Part shown: positions 25,451-33,729 of the stretch, piece after piece
Position numbering within the stretch: position 1 is the stretch's first letter
Layout of the letters: the number at the start of each line of letters is the position of its first letter
Source of the DNA: Gaiellasilicea sp963730405
GTDB lineage: Bacteria; Actinomycetota; Thermoleophilia; Gaiellales; Gaiellaceae
NCBI GenBank assembly: GCA_963730405.1
Contig: CAVSRW010000009.1
Span: forward strand, 1 to 64,000
Reading direction: 5' to 3'
Length of the DNA stretch: 64,000 bases
Program-made: the position numbers and the translations under genes
The notes under the pieces: model-generated
What the model was told of the DNA's origin: nothing
Seen by the model: the letters and a program-made list of their open reading frames with translations, nothing else
The model's database searches: none

Positions 25451-25469
25451 CTACACTCTCCGAGTCCCA

Positions 25470-25542
25470 GGGGCCATAGCTCAGCTGGGAGAGCGTCTGG
25501 CTGGCAGCCAGAAGGTCGCCGGTTCGAGCCCGGCTGGCTCCA
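25470..25542 (+). tRNA. tRNA-Ala (anticodon GGC)
   Basis: The 73-nt sequence folds as a standard cloverleaf: acceptor GGGGCCA with TGGCTCC, D-stem GCTC/GAGC, anticodon stem TCTGG/CCAGA around loop CTGGCAG, and T-arm GCCGG-TTCGAGC-CCGGC. The discriminator is A and the CCA is not encoded. TACACT at 25452-25457 is a likely promoter -10. Confidence 0.97.
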
Positions 25543-25573
25543 TCACCGTCGTTTCAGAGCTGGGCCCAGGCTG

Positions 25574-25738
25574 ATGCCGGGCCGCTCGGTCGCACCGTCA
25601 GCTGGCGCTCCTCACGTCCTGGCAGCGCCTGCGGGCCTGTCCGGCGTTGCGTTCGCGGCCCTCTTGGTTGTCGGCTGGTTCAGCAGCGGTGGCAACGCGC
25701 CGGACGACACGGCCGCGCACGAGGACCGGACGACATGG
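25574..25738 (+). pseudogene. Possible remnant of a membrane protein beside tRNA-Ala
   Basis: The segment GLSGVAFAALLVVGWFSSGGNAPDD looks like the first membrane helix and conserved Gly/Asp turn of a common actinobacterial multi-spanning protein. What follows has no family character. It may be the 5' stub of a decayed gene. The rest of the 25543-26010 gap holds only the helix-turn-helix remnant on the other strand. Confidence 0.25.
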
Positions 25739-25999
25739 CGGATGACGACCAATGGAAGAGCCGGGTTCCAGGGCACGGGCGAAGCCCGCGTCGCCGGCAT
25801 CGGCGAAGAGGCGCTTGCCCTCGATATCGCTACCAGTCCGCGGGCCGGGGATCGAGCCGTTGTCAGCGAGCATCCGAACCGTCGCCTCGCCGAGCTTCTT
25901 CGCCGCCGGCGCGATCCGCAAATTGAGTCGATCGAGGTCGGCCAGTTCGACCGACTGGGGAGGCTGTGCCTCATCGAGGCCGCCCTGGCACGAGAGGAC
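25598..25999 (-). pseudogene. Possible remnant of a MerR/excisionase-type helix-turn-helix gene
   Basis: The open frame has no ATG or GTG at its front; a TTG at 25921 is the only start. The segment coded by about 25769-25918 (RIAPAAKKLGEATVRMLADN, GSIPGPRTG, GKRLFADAGDAGFARAL) matches the pattern of excisionase-like HTH domains: alanine-rich helix, recognition helix, and the RxG-x-RLF wing. The last part runs into non-coding-looking residues. I infer a decayed DNA-binding gene, possibly from an element once integrated at the tRNA. Confidence 0.35.
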
Positions 26000-26010
26000 T
26001 CACCCCGGCT

Positions 26011-26274
26011 TCAACGTCCGTGTCGTCTGCCGTTCTCGTGAAACGCGTCGATCACCCCGACGCGTCGTTCGGGCTCGCTGGGCGCGTCGTAGTCGCACAC
26101 GTAGGCGAACTCGTCCCACTGCCACTCCATCGTGTAGCGGCTTCCAGCCTCAGATGCTTCTCTTCCGCAGATGTCGTCGGCGCGGTCTTTCCAGCTGACC
26201 GCAACGAGGGCGACCGCGGAGAGCGCAACGACCACAGAGGCGACGACGAGAGACCAGCGCGGCAGCCTGGTCAT
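26011..26274 (-). CDS. Small membrane-anchored or secreted protein (87 aa)
   Basis: The product has an N-terminal hydrophobic segment (LVVASVVVALSAVALVAV, about residues 9-26) with a basic front and then a soluble domain with two cysteines (DDICGRE and AYVCDYD) that could form a disulfide. The motif MEWQWDEFAYVCDY suggests a small extracytoplasmic domain. Its ATG overlaps the TetR stop (ATGA), so it is the third gene of the MFS-TetR operon. No family is recognised. It could be an accessory to the exporter or an unrelated envelope protein. Confidence 0.75.
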   Translation of the reverse strand: MTRLPRWSLVVASVVVALSAVALVAVSWKDRADDICGREASEAGSRYTMEWQWDEFAYVCDYDAPSEPERRVGVIDAFHENGRRHGR

Positions 26275-26885
26275 CGAGTTTCCTCCGCCGCGCCGATGGC
26301 GGCAATGATGGTGCTGAGCATGGCGGCCTCGGCTTCGGAGTCTGTGAGCCGGCCGCCCCGGATTTCGTGGCTTGCCGTATGCACAAGCGAGCGGATCACG
26401 GCGAGCAACCAGGTGACGGAGAGATCGCTTCGGAAGACGCCCTGTCTCTGGCCGCGTTCGATCAGGGGCTCCAGCTGGTCGAGCATCGGGACGTGACGCC
26501 GGTGGAGTTCCTCGGCAGAGAGCCGCGCAGTGTTCAGTGCGAGCAGACCGTGGAACTGCGCGAGTTGGCGCCAGGTCGCTCGGAGCACTCGCTCCAGTGC
26601 CTCCACCGGCTCGCCGTGGTGGGGCTCGGCGCCTCTCATCGCCTCGACGACCTGGTTGATCGCGTACTCCATGACGGCGTCGAGCAGCGACTCACGCGTC
26701 GGGAAATGGACGTAGATCGTGGCGCGGACGACGCCTGCGCGGCGAGCGATCTCCGACATGCTGGTGTCGGGATCGCTCGCCAGCGCTTCTAGGGCAGCGT
26801 CGAGAATGGCCGCGACACTGCGCTCCGCGTCGGCGCGGCGACGCTTGGGCGCGGGCGCTTCGGCTGGTGTCGTCCGCTTCGCCAT
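26271..26885 (-). CDS. TetR-family transcriptional repressor
   Basis: The 204-residue protein has a basic N-terminus, then a TetR HTH: AAILDAALEALASDPDTSMSEIARRAGVVRATIYVHFPTRESLLDAV. The C-terminal ligand domain is helical. The start overlaps the MFS stop (TAATG), so it is co-transcribed behind the exporter. It most likely represses this operon through the two palindromes at 28397-28441. The likely inducer is an exported drug or metabolite. Confidence 0.93.
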   Translation of the reverse strand: MAKRTTPAEAPAPKRRRADAERSVAAILDAALEALASDPDTSMSEIARRAGVVRATIYVHFPTRESLLDAVMEYAINQVVEAMRGAEPHHGEPVEALERVLRATWRQLAQFHGLLALNTARLSAEELHRRHVPMLDQLEPLIERGQRQGVFRSDLSVTWLLAVIRSLVHTASHEIRGGRLTDSEAEAAMLSTIIAAIGAAEETR

Positions 26886-28378
26886 TAGTGGATCGGCATT
26901 GCGCTCGGGTTGAGCCGCAGCTTCGGCACGAACAGGCGTGCGTGCGGGAGGACGGCCCAGGCGACGAGGCTTGCGACACTCGCGAGGACTCCGGCTGCGA
27001 TGAAGGCGTGCTGGATTCCTGCGGCGCCCTGGGTTCCGGCGAGCGCTCCGGTTGATCCGGCCGCGATCGTCGAGAAGATCGCGATTCCGAGCGTGCCGCC
27101 GATCTCATGGCCGGTTGAGTTGAGTCCGGAGATCATCCCCGTCTCATCTTCGCGGGCGCCGGTGAGGATCGCGACCGAGACGGAGACGACGGCGACGCCG
27201 AGGCCGACGCCGGCGACGAGCATTCCGGGCAGGACATCGCGGACGTAGCTGCCGTTGTCTCCGACGTGGGCGAGGAGCGTCATCCCGCCGGCGGCGACCA
27301 TGAACGCTCCGGCGAGCGGGCCGCGGACGCCGTGCTTGCTGACGATGTGTCCGGCCGCGTGGGCGCCGATCCCCGCGGCAACGGCCAAGGGGATGAACGC
27401 GAGTCCGGTCGTGAGCGGCCCCATCTCGAGCACGTTCTGCAGGTAGAGCGAGCTGAGCAGGAAGAGGCCGAAGATCGAGCCCGCCGCGGCGAGCATCAGG
27501 AAGAGGCCGCCGCTGACAGCGCGATCGGCCAGCCGCTCGATCCTCAGCAGCGGCGCGTGAGTGCGGCGCTCCAAGGCGGCGAAGGCCGCGAGCCCAGCAA
27601 GGCCGCCAAATCCAACCGCCAGCGTTTGCGGCGACATCCAGCCGGCGCTATTGCCCTGGGTGATCGCGAAGACGATGGCGCCGAGGGACGAGGTAGCGAG
27701 CACTGCTCCGCGCAGGTCGAGTCCGCGCCAGCGAGGCTTACGCACGTCGGCGGGGATGACCTTGACGGCGGCGAGCGCGAGCGCGCCTGCGACGGGGAGA
27801 TTGACGTAGAAGATCATCCGCCAGTCCGTCAGTTCGGTCAGGAACCCGCCAACGAGAACGCCGATCGCGGCGCCCGCACCGCCGACGGCTCCCCAAGCAG
27901 CAAGAGCCTTGGCTCGCTGGTTGCCCTGGAACGTGGTCATGATGATCGCCAGGGCTGCTGGCGACAGCATCGCTGCGCCAAGGCCCTGTCCGGCGCGCGC
28001 AGCGAACAGCGTTCCGGCGCTTGATGCCATGGCCGAAGCGAAGGACGAAGCGGTGAAGACGCCGAGTCCGGTGAGGAACATCCGCCGCCGCCCGAGCAGG
28101 TCGGCTGCGCGGCCGCCGAAGAGCAGCAGGCTGCCGAAGATCAGCGAGTAGCTGGTGATCGTCCAGCTGACGTCAGAGCCGCTCAGCTGCAGATCCTCGG
28201 CCAGGCTGGGCAGCGCGATGTTCACCGCCGTGATGTCGAGGATGACCATCAGCTGAGCAACAAGCAAGACGAACAGCAAGGCAGGGCCGCCCTTCTGGCC
28301 GCCTTCCGCTTTGGGTCCGTGCGAACCGTGCGAGCGGGACTGCTTGGGGGTGCCGGGTGCCTTCTTCGTGTGGCGCAT
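26885..28378 (-). CDS. MFS drug exporter, DHA2 (14-helix) family
   Basis: The 497-residue protein begins with a basic, Ser/Gly/His-rich tail (about 30 residues) and then shows 14 predicted helices. The signatures are LMVILDITAVNIALPSLAEDL (motif D1 of DHA2), GRAADLLGRRRMFL (motif A) and GPAIGVLVGGFL-like GAAIGVLVGGFL (motif C). These are proton-driven exporters of cationic or hydrophobic drugs. The ATG at 28378 has an AAAGGAA ribosome site. First gene of the exporter-TetR-small protein operon. Confidence 0.93.
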   Translation of the reverse strand: MRHTKKAPGTPKQSRSHGSHGPKAEGGQKGGPALLFVLLVAQLMVILDITAVNIALPSLAEDLQLSGSDVSWTITSYSLIFGSLLLFGGRAADLLGRRRMFLTGLGVFTASSFASAMASSAGTLFAARAGQGLGAAMLSPAALAIIMTTFQGNQRAKALAAWGAVGGAGAAIGVLVGGFLTELTDWRMIFYVNLPVAGALALAAVKVIPADVRKPRWRGLDLRGAVLATSSLGAIVFAITQGNSAGWMSPQTLAVGFGGLAGLAAFAALERRTHAPLLRIERLADRAVSGGLFLMLAAAGSIFGLFLLSSLYLQNVLEMGPLTTGLAFIPLAVAAGIGAHAAGHIVSKHGVRGPLAGAFMVAAGGMTLLAHVGDNGSYVRDVLPGMLVAGVGLGVAVVSVSVAILTGAREDETGMISGLNSTGHEIGGTLGIAIFSTIAAGSTGALAGTQGAAGIQHAFIAAGVLASVASLVAWAVLPHARLFVPKLRLNPSAMPIH

Positions 28379-28396
28379 CTCACGTTCCTTTCTAAA

Positions 28397-28447
28397 TCGG
28401 ACAATGCTGTCTGGATTACTAAATCAGACATGAGTGTCCGATGTCAA
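28397..28447 (-). promoter_or_regulatory. Promoter and twin TetR operators of the MFS operon
   Basis: On the minus strand a perfect TTGACA (28442-28447) and TTTAGT (28418-28423) are 18 bp apart. Two 18-bp palindromes lie here: TCAGACA-TGAG-TGTCCGA (28424-28441), filling the spacer, and TCGGACA-ATGC-TGTCTGG (28397-28414), 27 bp further downstream. Binding there would block RNA polymerase. Confidence 0.7.
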
Positions 28448-28541
28448 GGGAAACGTGCCGACGGTCGCTGGCGCCAGACCGTAGCTAGGGTCGCTGTCGC
28501 TCCCGGCTCAGTCCCGAGTCCTGTGTGAGAGGGTTCGACTC

Positions 28542-29543
28542 GTGGTGAACCGGCAGATCACGCTCGCGGCGCGGCCCGAGGGCTTTCCGAAAGAGAGCGA
28601 CTTCGCGCTCGTCGAGGCCGAGGCTCCGTCGCCGGGACCGGGAGAGGTGCTCGTGCACACGCAGTGGCTCTCGGTCGACCCGTACATGCGCGGGCGCATG
28701 AGCACGACGCGCTCGTACGCGAAGCCGACCGAGGTCGGCGAGCCGATGACCGGCCAGGCCGTCGGCGAGGTCGTCGAGAGCAGCGATGCGCGTTTCACCG
28801 CCGGAGACACGGTCGTCGGCCAGCTCGGCTGGCAGGACTACGCCGTCGCGCGCGCGGGCTCGCTGCGGAAGCTCGACCCGGCGCTCGCGCCGCCGCAGAC
28901 GGCCCTCCACGTCCTCGGCGCGACCGGCCTGACGGCCTACTTCGGGCTCTTCGACGTCGGTGAAGCAAAGCCGGGCGACGCCGTCGTCGTCTCTGCGGCG
29001 TCCGGGGCTGTCGGCCAGGTCGTCGGCCAGCTCGCCAAGATCGCCGGCTGCGGCCCCGTCGTCGGCCTTGCGGGGACGCCGGAGAAGGTGGCCGACCTGA
29101 CCGAGCTCTACGGCTACGACGTCGGGATCGACTACAAGCGCGACGATGTCAATGCGCGCCTGAAGGAAGCGTGCCCGAAGGGCGTCGACGTGTACTTCGA
29201 CAACGTCGGCGGCGCCCTCTCGGAGACGATCTTCCGCCGGCTCGCGCTCCATGCCCGCGTGCCGGTCTGCGGACAGATCTCGCAGTACAACCTGGCCGAA
29301 CCCGAGCTGGCACCGCGCAACCTCGGCTTCTTGATCGTCTTCCGCGCCCGGCTGGAGGGGTTCCTGATCTACGACTACGCGCACCGGTTCCCGGAAGGGC
29401 TGCAGCGCCTCGGCCGCTGGCTCGCCGAGGGGAAGCTCGCCTACCGCGAGGACGTCACGGAGGGGTTGGAGAACGCCCCGGCCGCCTTCATGGGGATGCT
29501 TCGCGGCGAGAACCGCGGCAAGACACTCGTCAAGCTTCGCTGA
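28542..29543 (+). CDS. NADP-dependent medium-chain oxidoreductase, CurA/PTGR-like
   Basis: The 333-residue protein is a zinc-free medium-chain reductase of the leukotriene-B4 12-hydroxydehydrogenase/CurA type. Features are the substrate-side VDPYMRGRMS, LGATGLTAYFGL, VVVSAASGAVGQVVGQLAKIAGC (Rossmann loop), YDVGIDYKRDD and VDVYFDNVGG. It reduces the double bond of alpha,beta-unsaturated ketones. The start GTG at 28542 has a second GTG behind it. It ends 14 nt inside the convergent DUF72 gene. Confidence 0.92.
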   Translation: MVNRQITLAARPEGFPKESDFALVEAEAPSPGPGEVLVHTQWLSVDPYMRGRMSTTRSYAKPTEVGEPMTGQAVGEVVESSDARFTAGDTVVGQLGWQDYAVARAGSLRKLDPALAPPQTALHVLGATGLTAYFGLFDVGEAKPGDAVVVSAASGAVGQVVGQLAKIAGCGPVVGLAGTPEKVADLTELYGYDVGIDYKRDDVNARLKEACPKGVDVYFDNVGGALSETIFRRLALHARVPVCGQISQYNLAEPELAPRNLGFLIVFRARLEGFLIYDYAHRFPEGLQRLGRWLAEGKLAYREDVTEGLENAPAAFMGMLRGENRGKTLVKLR

Positions 29544-30492
29544 GCAGCCGCCGCAGCATCAGCGCGTTCGCCGGCGCCTGCGCCACCTCGCCCGCCGCAG
29601 GGTCGCCTGCGACCTCCTCCGGCTCCAGCCCCTCGAGGCCGGTCGCAGGCATCTGCGAGCGGCCGTTGTTGTTGAACATCGCGTAGACCGAGTCCGACTC
29701 GCCGGCCAGCTCCCGCAGTGGCCCGACCCACTCCGCGAGCTCCTCCTCCGAGTAGAGGTAGTCGAACCGGTCGGCGGCGCTGCCCGTGCGCTTGTTCCAG
29801 GTCGACGCGTTGCGCCCGTGGAAGCGGACGTAGGCGGTGCGGCTCGTCCGGGCGACCACCGTCGGGACGAGGTTCTTCGCATCGGTCTTCGGGGCGTCCA
29901 CGATCACGTGCGTCGCGCCGATCGACTCGAGGAACGCGAGCGTCTCGTCACGGTTCTCGTCGTCCAGCCAGCTGCGGTGGCGGAACTCGACGAGCGGCTC
30001 GTCGCCGTCGAGCTGCTCGACCGCCCAGGCGAGATAGTCGAGCGAGACCGGCTTGAAGACGACGTAGGACGGAAACTGGAGCAGCACGCCGCCGAGCTTG
30101 CCGCGCTCGCGGAGCGGCTCGAGCGCCCGGTGGAAGCGGCGAAAGACCTCGGCCCTGAGCTCACGCGGCGGCCGGTCGACGCGGCCGCGGTCGTCGACGG
30201 GCATCACGTCCCGCAGATCTTCGGGCAGCGACTCCAGCTTGACGGGATGGCGCGTCATCAGGCCGAACGCCTTCACGTGCATCGTGAACTCGTCGGGCGT
30301 GCGCTCGGCCCAGTTCGCCACGAGCTCGGCGTCCGGGAGCCGGTAGTACGTCGAGTTCGCCTCGACCACGTCGAACCGCTCGGCGTAGTGCCGGATCCGC
30401 GCCTCGCCCGAGCGGACGTGCTTCGGATACCAGACCTTCGTCAGCGTCTCGTCGGCCCAGGAGCAGGTGCCGACGCGGACCGTGGCGCTCAT
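29530..30492 (-). CDS. DUF72 family protein (YecE-like)
   Basis: The 320-residue protein matches DUF72 (TIM-barrel-like): VRVGTCSWADETLTKVWYP, FDVVEANSTYYRLPD, VLLQFPSYVVF, LVEFRHRSW and VYAMFNNNGRSQ. Function is unknown; members lack a proven activity. The ATG at 30492 follows the hexamer TACGAT (minus strand 30499-30504) at 6 nt, so the mRNA is probably leaderless. The 3' end overlaps the convergent reductase gene. Confidence 0.9.
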   Translation of the reverse strand: MSATVRVGTCSWADETLTKVWYPKHVRSGEARIRHYAERFDVVEANSTYYRLPDAELVANWAERTPDEFTMHVKAFGLMTRHPVKLESLPEDLRDVMPVDDRGRVDRPPRELRAEVFRRFHRALEPLRERGKLGGVLLQFPSYVVFKPVSLDYLAWAVEQLDGDEPLVEFRHRSWLDDENRDETLAFLESIGATHVIVDAPKTDAKNLVPTVVARTSRTAYVRFHGRNASTWNKRTGSAADRFDYLYSEEELAEWVGPLRELAGESDSVYAMFNNNGRSQMPATGLEGLEPEEVAGDPAAGEVAQAPANALMLRRLLSEA

Positions 30493-30498
30493 CCCGCG

Positions 30499-30504
30499 AT
30501 CGTA
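30499..30504 (-). promoter_or_regulatory. -10 element of a leaderless promoter (DUF72 gene)
   Basis: TACGAT on the minus strand ends 6 nt before the ATG at 30492. Confidence 0.5.
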
Positions 30505-30532
30505 GACCGCGGGACGAGCGCCACGTCCGGTG

Positions 30533-31945
30533 CTAGACGGCGACGACGGTGAGCTCGCGGTTCGCGCGCCCGCCGTTGACCGTGTTCGCCTCGATGCGAA
30601 CCACGTAGGTCGACCGTTTGGCGGGACGGAACCCGTTCAGCTTCAGGCGGACCGTCGCGTCCTGGGCGAGCCGCGTCGCCGGAGAGGCGGACGCTATGAG
30701 CCTCCCGCGGAGGAACACGCGGTACGTGATCCCGACCGTGTCCCCGGTGCGCGCGTTGGCCGCCAGCTCGCGGACCGGGATCGTCGCCGTCGGGCTCACG
30801 CCTGCCTTGGCCCGCAGCAGCGGATTGCGCGCGTCGACGGACCGGGCCGCCGCGCGGAAGCGGGCGAGAGCGGGCTTGGCGGCGCCGCTCTTCGTCTGCA
30901 GACCGCTCTGCCACACGCTCGTCTCATCGTCTCGGAAGATGAACCAGACGAACATGTCGACCCGCGGGTCCTTCTTCGCGAGCGCGATCGACTGCGTCGC
31001 GTACGCGGCCTGCTGCGCCCGCGTGACGCCCCTCGGCTCGCCGTCCGGCTTCGTCTCGTAGCCGAACTCGGTGATCCAGATCCGAATGCCCTTGCGCTTG
31101 AACCACTTGTCGAGCGACTGCTCGAACCGGGCGAGGGACGACAGTGTCACATTCGGCCACTTCACCTTCTGCGTCGGCTTCAAGTTCTGCGGCGTCGGAT
31201 AGGGATGCTGCGCCCAGGCGGCGAACTTGAGGCGCGGGTTCGCCGCGGCGACGAGCTGTGCGAAACGGCCGGGCGAGTGGGTGTCCGACTTCCCGTTCAG
31301 CCTCTTGTCGCGCCCGTGCGACGAGGTCGAGCCGATCGCAACCTGCGCCCTCGAGTTGCCGGCCTTCAGCCCTGCGTAGGCGGCGGCGTACATCTTCGCG
31401 TAGAGGCGCGGCCCCACCGAACGGCCCTTGGAGTCGAACTGCGGCGACAGGAAGAGCTGCAGGTTCGACTCGTTCCAGACCGAGTACCGGCCGACGAACG
31501 GGTACTGGGCGTAGCGGCCGGAGTAGCGGGCTGCGACGGCGCGGGAGAAGTTCTGCAAGTCGCGCATCTGCCTCGGGACGACGTTCGGCGTCTTCCCGCC
31601 GTTCGCCCACTTCGGCGTTCCCCAGATCGTGATGATCACCTCGAGCCCGCGCTGCTGCGCGTTCCGGACGAGCTCGTCGATGTCGGAGAAGCGGTAGGCC
31701 GGGTCGAACGGGTTCGCGGCGTTCGCCGGGCGTTTCGGAGCGGTCTTCGACCAGTCGACCAGCGTGCGCACGATCGTGGCGTTCGCGCCGCGCGCCTGGT
31801 CGAGCACCTGCGTCCGATTGTCGTTCCAGCGGAACGCGACGTCGTCGTGGAAGCCGACGTACATCCGCGGCGCCGAGCTTGCGACCGCCGGTGACAGCAG
31901 TGCTGCAAGGGCCGCGACGAGGAAGAGCTGCGTCACTCGTTTCAC
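30533..31945 (-). CDS. Exported glycoside-hydrolase-like protein
   Basis: The product (470 residues) begins with a signal peptide (about residues 1-26, hydrophobic core LFLVAALAALLSPAVA, then SSAP). The mature part looks like a clan GH-A TIM barrel: RYSVWNESNLQLF holds the likely acid/base Glu and IWITEFGYET the likely nucleophile Glu. A beta-sandwich follows at the C-terminus (GDTVGITYRVFLRG, RSTYVVRIEANTVNG). It probably cleaves an extracellular polysaccharide. I choose GTG 31945: AAAGGAG ends 6 nt before it, while the ATG at 31951 directly abuts that site. Confidence 0.83.
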   Translation of the reverse strand: MKRVTQLFLVAALAALLSPAVASSAPRMYVGFHDDVAFRWNDNRTQVLDQARGANATIVRTLVDWSKTAPKRPANAANPFDPAYRFSDIDELVRNAQQRGLEVIITIWGTPKWANGGKTPNVVPRQMRDLQNFSRAVAARYSGRYAQYPFVGRYSVWNESNLQLFLSPQFDSKGRSVGPRLYAKMYAAAYAGLKAGNSRAQVAIGSTSSHGRDKRLNGKSDTHSPGRFAQLVAAANPRLKFAAWAQHPYPTPQNLKPTQKVKWPNVTLSSLARFEQSLDKWFKRKGIRIWITEFGYETKPDGEPRGVTRAQQAAYATQSIALAKKDPRVDMFVWFIFRDDETSVWQSGLQTKSGAAKPALARFRAAARSVDARNPLLRAKAGVSPTATIPVRELAANARTGDTVGITYRVFLRGRLIASASPATRLAQDATVRLKLNGFRPAKRSTYVVRIEANTVNGGRANRELTVVAV

Positions 31946-32035
31946 GGGCATCTCCTTTGCAAATGATATGGATCGCTAAGGGTAGCGACCGCGTGTGAGG
32001 ACCGTGTTAGCTCCGTCGACCGGCGAGAAACGGCT

Positions 32036-33076
32036 CTACGCTGCGGTGCGGAGACCCTCGATCTCGCGCGAGACCGCGAGCCGCTCGAGCGCCGTGGCCT
32101 CGATCTGGCGCACGCGCTCGCGGGTGATTCCGAGCCGGCGGCCGATCTCCTCGAGCGACTGCGGCTCCTCTGTTCCGAGCCCGTAGCGGAGCTCCAGCAC
32201 CGTGTGCTCGCGGTCGGGAAGGCGCTCGAGGGCCTTGTGGAGCGTCGATTCGGTCAGGCTGACCTCGACCTCCTCCTCGACGCCGCCCTCTGCCACGCCG
32301 ACGAGATCGCCGATCGAGGCGTCGTTGTCGTCGCCGAGCGGCTTGTCGAGGCTGGTGACGGCACGCGCGGCCTCGCGCACCTCCTTGAGGTGCTTCATCG
32401 AGATCTTCGAGGCCTTCGAGACCTCCTCGTCCGTGGGCGGGCGACCGAGCTTTGCCATCAGCTCGCGCTCCGCGCGGCCGATCTTCTGCTCGCGGTCGGC
32501 GATGTGGACGGGGATCCGGATCGTGCGCGACTTGTTCGCGACGCCGCGCTGGACCGCCTGCCTGATCCACCACGTCGCGTAGGTCGAGAACTTGTAGCCG
32601 CGGCGCCAGTCGAACTTCTCGACGGCCCGGATCAGGCCGATGACGCCCTCCTGGATCAGGTCGAGCAGCGAGAGGCCGTGCCCCTGGTACTTCTTCGCGA
32701 TCGAGACGACGAGCCGCAGGTTCGAGTTGATCATCCGGTTCTTCGCCGCGAGATCGCCGCGCTCGATCTTCTTCGCGAGCTCGACCTCCTCGGCGGCGGT
32801 CAGGAGTGGATACCGGCCCGCCTCGTTGAGGAAGAGCTGCAACGAGTCGGTCGTCGCCGTCGCGAGGTCACCGTTGATGTATGTGGCCTCGGTGGTGGTG
32901 GCCCGCCCGCAGTCGTCCGAGAGGCTGATCCCCCGTTCCTCGAGCTCCTGGTAGAGCGCCTCCAGCTCCTCGTCTTCGAGCTCCAGTTCCTGGAGCGCGG
33001 CGCTGAACTCGGACATGTTCAGGCAGCCGGCCTCTTCGCCGGCGTCCAGCATCGGTGCCAGGTTCTCGCGGCTCAC
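32036..33076 (-). CDS. RNA polymerase sigma-70 factor, RpoD/SigA type
   Basis: The 346-residue sigma factor has region 1.2 (DSLQLFLNEAGRYPLLTAAEEVELAKKIERGD), region 2 with RLVVSIAKKYQGHGLSLLDLIQEG and YKFSTYATWWIRQAVQR, region 3 (RTIRIPVHIADREQKI) and region 4 (LPDREHTVLELRYGLG ... EEIGRRLGITRERVRQIEATAL). Regions 2.4 and 4.2 look like those of a primary or group-2 sigma. It lacks the long 1.1 region of a true primary sigma; a short acidic N-terminus replaces it. I cannot tell whether this is the housekeeping sigma. GTG start. Confidence 0.93.
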   Translation of the reverse strand: MSRENLAPMLDAGEEAGCLNMSEFSAALQELELEDEELEALYQELEERGISLSDDCGRATTTEATYINGDLATATTDSLQLFLNEAGRYPLLTAAEEVELAKKIERGDLAAKNRMINSNLRLVVSIAKKYQGHGLSLLDLIQEGVIGLIRAVEKFDWRRGYKFSTYATWWIRQAVQRGVANKSRTIRIPVHIADREQKIGRAERELMAKLGRPPTDEEVSKASKISMKHLKEVREAARAVTSLDKPLGDDNDASIGDLVGVAEGGVEEEVEVSLTESTLHKALERLPDREHTVLELRYGLGTEEPQSLEEIGRRLGITRERVRQIEATALERLAVSREIEGLRTAA

Positions 33077-33114
33077 GCCTCGGTTCTGCCCGGAGTTGCG
33101 GCGGGCCTAACCCC

Positions 33115-33129
33115 TGTCCGAAACGGACA
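33115..33129. promoter_or_regulatory. Palindrome upstream of the sigma factor gene
   Basis: TGTCCG-AAA-CGGACA, a perfect 15-bp palindrome 39 bp before the sigma GTG. It could be an operator; no T-tract supports a terminator. The rest of 33077-33245 shows no gene. Confidence 0.35.
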
Positions 33130-33245
33130 TCTAGCGCGCGACCGTGGCCGCTGCGATCGTGACGAAGATGGCACGGACCCGTTTCCCATCCGTTCGAGAG
33201 GCCTCCCTAGCGTAGATCGCGTTGTCGAACAAGGAGGGGGGACGG

Positions 33246-33719
33246 TTGAAACGAATCGCTCTCACGCTCGCGGCAGCTGCCCTCGCGGTTGCCACGGGGT
33301 CTGCGTACGCGCACACGCTGATGTCCTACGGGACGACGTTCACGGACTCCGACCTCTGCGTGTTCGGGTCGTCGCACATCCAACACGGATCCGCCGTGAT
33401 CGACTCGGGCGCCGACGTCACCTCGGTGGGCCACTGGCCGTATCTCGGCTGCTCCGGCGAGAAGGCGCAGGATCCCTACTGGATCGCGCTGCGCCGGCAG
33501 CTCTACCGCTGGGAGACGTCGAGCTGGGTCGTCTGCAACGACTCCGGCTGGGTCTACAACACCTCGCGGACCGCGCAGGTCTTCCATCAGCGGACGTTCC
33601 AGTCCGCGGTCTGCGGCGCCCGCTACTACGGGACCATGGGCAGCGGCTTCGTCTACCAGAACATCGGCGGCTGGAGCGGCGGCGGCGCCTGGTCCAACTA
33701 CCACTGGCTCCCGGCCTAG
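33246..33719 (+). CDS. Small exported protein with four cysteines
   Basis: The 157-residue product starts at TTG 33246, after a strong AAGGAGG site 8 nt upstream. It has a signal peptide (residues 1-21, ending ...SAYA-HT). The mature domain has four cysteines (LCVFG, LGCSG, VVCND, AVCGA), enough for two disulfides, many aromatic residues, and a Gly/Trp/Ser-rich end (GGWSGGGAWSNYHWLPA). It is likely a secreted or cell-surface domain of unknown function, possibly binding a ligand or wall. The next gene follows 10 nt downstream. Confidence 0.75.
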   Translation: MKRIALTLAAAALAVATGSAYAHTLMSYGTTFTDSDLCVFGSSHIQHGSAVIDSGADVTSVGHWPYLGCSGEKAQDPYWIALRRQLYRWETSSWVVCNDSGWVYNTSRTAQVFHQRTFQSAVCGARYYGTMGSGFVYQNIGGWSGGGAWSNYHWLPA

Positions 33720-33729
33720 GAGGAATGCG

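Noticed and set aside
28501..28550. A GGTTCGACTC sequence resembling a tRNA T-arm near the exporter operon, considered as an attachment-site remnant.
   Set aside because: It shows no further match to the tRNA-Ala 3' end at 25518-25542, and no cloverleaf can be folded.
33077..33245. Terminator for the sigma factor or the exported protein.
   Set aside because: The TGTCCG/CGGACA palindrome lacks a T-tract and is upstream of both divergent genes.
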